Source: Cryptomeria japonica
Taxonomy: Eukaryota; Streptophyta; Pinopsida; Cupressales; Cupressaceae
Assembly (NCBI RefSeq): GCF_030272615.1
Contig: NC_081407.1
Coordinates: forward strand, 138,452,897 to 138,516,896
DNA length: 64,000 bases
Reading direction: 5' to 3'
A program made the translations under genes and the position numbers. Positions 58,018 through 64,000 of the stretch are shown one piece after another (the stretch's first letter is position 1; the number at the start of each line of letters is the position of its first letter). Below the pieces are notes generated by a model. That model worked only from the letters and a program-made list of their open reading frames with translations. It was not told the origin of the DNA and ran no database searches.

Positions 58018-58600
58018 TACTTGTAGATGACAGTTTTGCACTGTACAAAAAAATAGGAGAATACTTGTCTATTCCCACCGTTCCAAGGGACATGCCACCG
58101 AAAGAAAGAAGGAAGCTAGCTTTTAAGAGTAAAACCTTCCAACTCATTACGGGCTGTTGTACAAGATGGGTCCAAACCAAGTACCATGGAGGTGCATGAT
58201 GCAAGAGGAGATCCGAGGGAAGGAGTCTCATGAGGGGTTGGGCAGTAGGCCACATGGGACCAGATGCCACCGCACAAAAAGTACTATTGGCAAGACTGTG
58301 GTGGTCAACATTGCACATGGAAGCACACAAATGGGTAGTGGGGTGCTATACATGTAAAAGAGCTGCCAAGCCACTGAAGCAAGACTTCTTGTCACTATTC
58401 CCTTCGCAATCTTAGGAGTTGTTTGAATGGTAGGGTCTTGACTTCATCAGACCACTAAAGGTGAGTAAAATGCAGCAATGTAAGTACATTGTACTACCAA
58501 TGGTGTACCTCACCAAATGGGCAGAAGCCAAAGCACTCCTGAACAATACTGCCATCAGTATGGTAAGCTTTCAACTACGAACAAATTGTGACACGGTATA
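58018..58600 (+). pseudogene. Ty3/gypsy integrase fragment, Tat-like
   Basis: Pieces read LYKKIGEYLSIP, PPKERRKLAFKSKTFQLI, GHMGPDATAQKVLLARLWW, then EAHKWVVGCYTCKRAAKP (zinc-binding). The core starts LDFIRPLKVSKMQQCKYIV and LTKWAEAKALLNN. Such wording is usual in Tat-lineage integrases. It ends near 58600 after the first catalytic Asp; stops and frameshifts are present. Confidence 0.8.
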
Positions 58601-58611
58601 GAATAATAAGG

Positions 58612-59015
58612 TGCAAATCAAATATTTTAAATAAATTAAAGCAACCTTAGTAAAAAAATTTAAAATAAGCCATTAATGCACCCATTTTGCGGAAACTATC
58701 AGAATGTATTGAAATCAAAATCTAACTGCATTGGAGTGATTCCAAAGATGAAAATAAAAAAGCCTCATGATTTAAAGCACTAGAGTGATCCCAAATAATG
58801 CAAGGTCCCGTTTTTTTTTGCATCCATGATTTAGTACACTTCATTGTAATTCCAACAAGCTATTATACTAAGATGCAAATTAACTATTTAAAAAAATTTA
58901 AGCAACCTTAGTAAATTAATTAAAAATAAGCCATTAATGCACCTATTTTGCGAAAACTGCCGGAATGCATCAGAATCAATATCTAACTGCACTAGAGTGA
59001 TCCCAAAGATGAAAA
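58612..59015. repeat. Direct repeat pair (58612-58750, 58872-59015)
   Basis: Both copies share AAGCAACCTTAGTAAA, AATAAGCCATTAATGCACC, TATTTTGCG/CATTTTGCG and TCTAACTGCA followed by GAGTGAT(T/C)CCAAAGATGAAAA. Confidence 0.85.
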
Positions 59016-59225
59016 ATGAGAAATGAAACCAACCGGGTAGATGCTCTCTCCAAGATTCTTGGAGAGCATACCAGAAGCCAAAAATCCCCCCGGATAGTGG
59101 CATTAATTGTCCTCAAGACTAACTAAACTCACTGACAACATCCAATAACTCCTCTGATAATGTTGACACACCAAAAAATTCAGTGCCAACTGTGATGCAA
59201 GAGAACCTAAAAATCATGACATTAC

Positions 59226-60060
59226 ATGGAGGCAACTGTCTCTTCATAATCAATGCCTTTTGAATATAGCCCTTGGCTAAGATCTAAGCCTTATACTTGT
59301 CAATGTTTCCATTTGCTTAGTATTTTATCTTGAACCCTCATTCACATCCAAAAATTTTCTTCCCTAATGGAAGATCAACAAGTTCTCATTCATTAATCTT
59401 CATCAATGCCTATACTTAGCATCAAAGGTATCTTTCCACGACTTCAATGCAAGAGCTTCCATTGCTTTTGGTTCTAAGCTCAGAATCGTTGTGCACGTTA
59501 AAGACAAATTAACTCCTTCATGAGTCTTGTTGTGAGTCTTTGGCCCTAAAGTCAATATATCTAAAACATTCAACTATGCATCCTTCATAGTGGTAAAATA
59601 CAACTTGGGAATTTTGTGCACAATAGGTGAGGATAAGATTGGGGATTGTTCTGTTTGAAACAAATCTTCACCAACTTTTCCTTCTTCATTTTCAACGTCC
59701 TCAAACTCTTCTTCACCCTAAGATATTTTTGACATTTGATTTGGTGCAATATATGGTGAGCAAAGTGTGTTGCAACCACTCTCCTCATCAAATACAACAT
59801 TTCTAATAATATTTGATTTCTTCATGGCAAGATCCATAAGGCAGTAACCCTTCAACTCTAAGTTGTATCCAAAAATATACACTTAAAGACTTCTCATCCA
59901 ACTTCTTTCTTTGCAACTTGGGCATGTGCTCATATGGATGTTGTACACCCAAAAATCTTGAGACATGAAATGGAGGGATTGTATCTGATCCAATTTTCTT
60001 CAGGAGTGATGTCATCATGCGCTTTTCTGATTGCTCTAATTAGCAAATATACTACTTCTT
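59226..60060 (-). pseudogene. Ty1/copia fragment: integrase tail to start of reverse transcriptase
   Basis: On the minus strand, KLQRKKLDEKS and NILG-type words are followed by LPLGKKIFGCE and IKYXANGNIDKYKA. That is the segment between the copia integrase and the polymerase. Stops are frequent. It is a family different from the copia elements at 40688 and 60090. The upper end is cut by the LTR at 60090. Confidence 0.7.
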
Positions 60061-60089
60061 GAACTAATGAGCAAACTTCTCCTACAAAA

Positions 60090-60334
60090 TGGGGACAGTT
60101 GGATTCTTAAGGTAGTGATTCAAATTCCTGATAGGTATTAGAATATTAAAATAATGTTAATTTTAGTATTAATGCTCAATAGTGTATATTCTATTTTAGT
60201 AAGATCTTCTACGATCTTCTCAGCAGTTTCTTATTAGAAACTTGCTATTCTTGTAAATACTCTCGGATTATTTATGAGCGTCTTGCTCATTCTGTAAATG
60301 AATCAATTCTTTGAAATCCATTGCGTGTCTCGCA
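60090..60334 (+). repeat. 5' LTR (245 bp) of the plus-strand copia element
   Basis: It runs TGGGGACAGTTGG to GTGTCTCGCA. The middle TATTAATGCTCAATAGTGTA also occurs in the LTR at 44695-44940. Confidence 0.75.
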
Positions 60335-60342
60335 CTGTTTTA

Positions 60343-60354
60343 TGGTATCAGAGC
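60343..60354 (+). other. Primer-binding site, initiator tRNA-Met type
   Basis: TGGTATCAGAGC, a perfect match to the common plant site, lies eight bases after the LTR end. Confidence 0.92.
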
Positions 60355-61261
60355 TTTAGGAGAATTTTTTCGAAAATTTTTTAATTCTAATTTCAAATTA
60401 GTGGAAATCTTCGAAATTATTCCAGTTAATCTTAAAAACCCATCTAGGGTTTTTCAGTTTTTTTCTTCCTCGCTCCTGTGTCTACTTCGTGGGTTTGTTC
60501 TAGGGAATCTACCTCTACCCGCGTATGTTCTTTTTCGCAACAGCTCATTCCTCGTCTTGCGCGATTTCTTTTCGCACCTATGTGCTGTTTGTGCAGTCGC
60601 AATTTTTCGCGACCCGTGGTTTTCATGCAATCCTGAGTTCTGTCGTTGGAGGTTCTCGGCGGCACATTAAGGTTTTTCCTCCTTCCGCAGTGCTATCAGT
60701 TCGCAATTCAGGGTGCAAGTGACGCGAATTTTTTCGCATTCTGTTTTCTTCTGCATCACGTTTTTACGGCGGCTATTTTCTGGATTTTTCAACGGCGTTC
60801 GTGGCTCTGTGCGCGACTTGCAGGCAGTTAGTGTGGGTTCTAAAACTCGTGTGGACGTCTATAGTGTTGGTGGTGCGACTTCCGATTTTTTTTCTGTGCC
60901 AAGTTTTTTGTCTGCAAATTTTCTGGGAATTTCATGGCTCCCACGACCCTCTGATTTTTTCGATTAAGGTGTTTACCTTCAGTTTCCCATTGAAAATAAT
61001 TTTTTCTTGCAGATTCTTCGTGGGTTTTTCGAAACCTAATCTGGGTAGTTGCCTGATTTTTATGGGTGCATTGTTTTCCGTGCCTCGATTTTCGTGCCAG
61101 CGGATTTGAATTTGGTTTTCAGATTCCTTTTGGGTTTCCTCTCATCTTTCAAGCACCTATCAGTTTTTTTTCGCATCAGCCGGGACTTCTCTTGAAATCC
61201 ATGCATGTTGCAGTTGTACCTGTCTCTTCCTGTCGTTTTCCGTGCCTTGGGAAATGTGCAA
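60355..61261 (+). other. Leader between PBS and gag of the plus-strand copia element
   Basis: About 900 bases rich in TTTTTC runs. Open frames here (60311-61109) match no known protein. The corresponding leader at 44030-44678 has similar character, so it is likely untranslated. Confidence 0.55.
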
Positions 61262-62650
61262 ATGGCTTCTCTAACCAACCTGATGTTAGAAGGCAGTCAA
61301 CGCTTTCATGGCAACAATTACAACATCTGGAAACAGCGTATGTTGACCATTTTTGAATATAAGCGTCTTGACCAGCTTGTTTTGGGAAAAGAGCTCAGTC
61401 CTGGTACACCTGGTGCAGATCAAGATAAGTTTGATGAACGCAATCGGGAGGCATTAATGCTTCTCAAACTCTCAGTGACTGATGATCAATTACCACAGAT
61501 TCCTTCCGGCAAGATAGCTTTCGACATCTGGAAGCATCTGAAGGAATTGCATGAGACATCCAACAAGAGCCGAGCATTCTTTCTGAAGAATCAGCTGTTC
61601 TCCATTATGATGGACGAACGTATGTCCTTACAGGAACACCTCACGAGGATTAAGGACATTCGAGATCAACTCGAAGCTATTGGTCGGACTATGGAGGAAG
61701 AAGACATGGTAGTAATCACTCTGAAAAGTCTTTCGAAATCGTATCAACACTTCATTGAGACCCTCAATATTACTTCAACTAATGTTGACCTGAAGTTTTC
61801 AGAATTGTGCACCAAACTTCTACAGCAGGATCGCTGGAAACAACAATTTGGTAGTGGTACTACGTCAGCCTCCTCGGAAAATGCCTTTACAGCCCAATCC
61901 TTTCACAAGGATAAAGGCAAATTTCAATCCTCTCAGTCTTTTCAGCAGAAAGGCTCTTCTCAAACACAGGATGATGCTAAGAAGAAGAATGTGCAGTGCA
62001 ATTACTGTCACAAGTACGGCCATATGAAGAAAGATTGCCGTCAGAGGCTCGCTTCTGAACAAAAGAAGCAGGGAGGGTCACACCAGAAGGCGCATGTTGC
62101 TGAACATTCCGACCAGAAGGAGTCTGCCTTTTATAACTTTATGGCTAAGAGGTCTTCAGATCATGCCAGGTCTTCTGCTTGGTACATCGACTCTGGTGGG
62201 TCACGTCACTTTTCTCATCGGCGTGGCTGGTTTACAGACTTCTCATCTTTCAGTGATTCCGTTGTATTTGGCGGAGGTGAGGAGTATACAGTTGTTGGCA
62301 GAGGCACTGTTCAAATACAGTCTGGTGGCAGGAATCTCATCTTCCTGAATGTGTACTATGTTCCTGGTATGGAACTTAATCTGCTCTCTATCAATCAGAT
62401 TATGAGGAATTCTCCTCAGCTAGATGTGGTGTTCAGTGCTCACAAGTGTTCCATCATTGATCGGGAGACTCGTCTTACTGTTGTTGTTGGTCTAGAGGAT
62501 CATGGCCTATACAGGCTTCTTGACACTGGTGATTCTCCTGAAGTGGCTCTGGCAGCTCGTGTTTCCCCTCTAAGCACTTTGTGGCATCAGCGATATGGAC
62601 ATCTCGACATTCAGTATCTCTCTCAGCTATCTCGGGAGGGACTGTTTTAG
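61262..62650 (+). pseudogene. Copia gag, protease and GAG-preintegrase region
   Basis: The start ATG at 61262 (MASLTNLMLEGSQRF) is preferred over 61205 because the relative at 44029 begins the same way. Gag has the helical part EHLTRIKDIRDQLEAIG and zinc knuckle CNYCHKYGHMKKDC near 61998-62040. The protease motif is AWYIDSGGSRHF. The preintegrase motif is LWHQRYGHLDIQYL. One base is missing at about 62642-62645, ending this frame at TAG 62648-62650; the remainder is in the next frame. Confidence 0.93.
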
Positions 62651-63672
62651 GTTTACCTGATATTCAGACTCACCATCTTGGAGTATGTGGCGCCTGTCAA
62701 GCTGGCAAACAGCATCGGACTTCATTCACACATGGAGAGTCTTGGCGCGCATCTAAGGTACTTCAATTACTTCATAATGATATTTGTGGTCCTATGAATA
62801 CATCTTCTGTTACTGGTTGCAAATACTTTTTGCTTATTGTAGATGATTTTAGTAGAAAGATGTGGGTGTACTTTCTTAAACACAAATCAGATGTATTTAG
62901 TATCTTTCAGAAGTTTAAGTCCTTAGTTGAAAAAGAGTCCGAATGTAGCAACGTTACTCTTAGGACAGATAACGCAGGGGAATTTTGTTCTTCTGCATTC
63001 TCCAACTTCTGTGATACCCATGGCATCAAACGCCAGTTGACTACACCCTACACTCCTCAGCAAAACAGTGTTGTCGAGCGTCGCAATCGTACGATTGTTG
63101 AGATGGCTCGCTCCATGTTACAACACAGGACTGTTCTGAATAAGTATTGGGCTGAAGCAGTGTTTACTGTTGTCTACCTCCTTAACCGTTCACCTACTCA
63201 GGCTGTTAAGGGGAAGACTCCATAAGAGGTTTGGTCTGGTCGGAAGCCTAAGATCAGCCACCTGAAGGTTTTTGGCTCTATTGCCTATGTTTGGATTCCA
63301 GATGCTAAGCGCTCCAAGTTGGATTCCAAAAGTCAGAAACTCATGATGACAGGATACAATAATCACCATAAGGCCTACAGACTGATAGATATAGACACTG
63401 AACGTCTTATCTTTAGACGTGATGTTGTATTTGATGAAGAAAGAGGATTCTTTCAATCCCCTTCTTCTGAGCAATGTTCTGAGGATCAGCCTCACAGTGT
63501 TCTTCTTCCATTAGGTTCGCCTAATGGGAGGGATGATGCAAAATCCATTTTCGATGATGCACTACCTGAGTTCCCTTCGGAGAATAATCCTCCTCCTGCT
63601 GCTCCTGTTCCTGATCCTGAGCCTCTTCCTGCTCCTCCAGATGTTAGCACTTCTACTCTCTGGCCTAAATGA
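62581..63672 (+). pseudogene. Copia integrase
   Basis: It continues the polyprotein in the shifted frame with CGACQAGKQHR. The catalytic acids lie in NDICGPM, TDNAGEF and NSVVERRNRT. A TAA at 63223-63225 stands where glutamate is expected after GKTP. The frame then continues with KISHLKVFG, KSQKLMMTGY and IFRRDVVFDE and a proline-rich linker. A TGA at 63670-63672 stands where tryptophan is expected. Confidence 0.93.
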
Positions 63673-64000
63673 TGGGCCAAGACCATTGGTGATCTCAGGG
63701 ATACTGAGCTCATTGAGGGTAGAACCTCTCGAAATAAGAGCAAACAACAACATACAGTCAATTTTGCTCTCATGGCTAACATACACAGTGTTTTTGAGCC
63801 TCAGACATATTCAGAGGCTAAAGGTATACCTGAGTGGGAACAGGCTATGGAAGCTGAGTTCCAGAGTCTTCAGAAGAATCACACTTGGGCCCTTTCTGAT
63901 CTTCCTTCAGGGAAGAAGCCCATTAGCTGCAAATGGGTGTACAAAGTAAAATACAAAGCTGATGGAACCCTAGACAAGTATAAGGCTCGTCTTGTTGCTA
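63673..64000 (+). pseudogene. Copia reverse transcriptase, start only (cut by window end)
   Basis: The frame has GIPEWEQAMEAEFQSL, WALSDLPSGKKPISCKWVYK and DGTLDKYKARLVA, the first block of copia reverse transcriptase. The rest and the 3' LTR lie beyond 64000. Confidence 0.9.

Noticed and set aside
60311-61109. Open frames in the copia leader as genes
   Set aside because: They match no protein and fall between PBS and gag start, where an untranslated leader is expected.
52316-64000. Further upstream exons of the CHY1-like gene
   Set aside because: I looked for the LSRLPGFF, VMGGGAG and FCAGGD regions on the minus strand and saw none with splice sites; they are probably outside the window.

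Overview
The window is nuclear DNA from a plant with a very large, repeat-filled genome. The evidence is dense, decayed LTR retrotransposons, plant-type primer-binding sites, a plant LINE and a hAT-type transposase relic. The only host gene I can recognise is cut into tiny exons separated by introns of tens of kilobases. Giant introns full of old LTR elements fit a conifer or other gymnosperm best, but the species is inferred, not shown.

Host gene. Five exons on the minus strand (52230-52315, 28782-28903, 666-726, 276-374, 91-192) encode consecutive parts of a CHY1-like 3-hydroxyisobutyryl-CoA hydrolase (valine catabolism, enoyl-CoA hydratase fold). Splice sites and codon phases agree at every internal junction and there are no stops. 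Two introns, about 28.1 kb and 23.3 kb, therefore hold most of the window. The region from 52316 to 64000 would lie in the next upstream intron. The 5' exons and the last exon(s) are not in the window.

First giant intron (727-28781). It holds an LTR (3034-3360), a solo LTR with target duplication (3874-5016), hairpin-bearing and GC-rich tandem repeats (8355-9970), and a broken chromodomain Ty3/gypsy element on the minus strand (about 10144-13888). Next come a complete non-autonomous LTR element with both LTRs, PBS, PPT and a near-matching target duplication (14237-18495), a 55-bp minisatellite (18890-19380) and foldbacks (19992-20473). The right end has a gypsy gag-protease relic (21790-23990), an LTR-like block (25463-26826) and a tRNA-Asp-primed LTR end (27437-27801).

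Second giant intron (28904-52229). It holds an RNase H relic, a nest in which an 8.2-kb chromodomain Ty3/gypsy element (32451-40682, target duplication GTGTG) sits inside a Ty1/copia element, and an LTR of another element (44993-46419). Two LINE halves flank the nest. A hAT-type transposase relic (48010-50455), itself interrupted by an LTR-like insert, and several duplications follow.

Right end (52316-64000). It holds a 5'-truncated chromovirus with its 3' LTR (53987-57071), a copia LTR/PBS junction, a Tat-like integrase fragment (58018-58600), a copia fragment on the minus strand (59226-60060), and a second copia element of the same family as the nested one, on the plus strand (60090 to the window end).

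Every mobile-element coding region is broken by stops or frameshifts, often C-to-T or G-to-A changes, so none should be autonomous as it stands. The three chromodomain elements and the non-autonomous element share related 3' ends. The non-autonomous element still carries the last codons of a chromovirus pol just before its 3' LTR.
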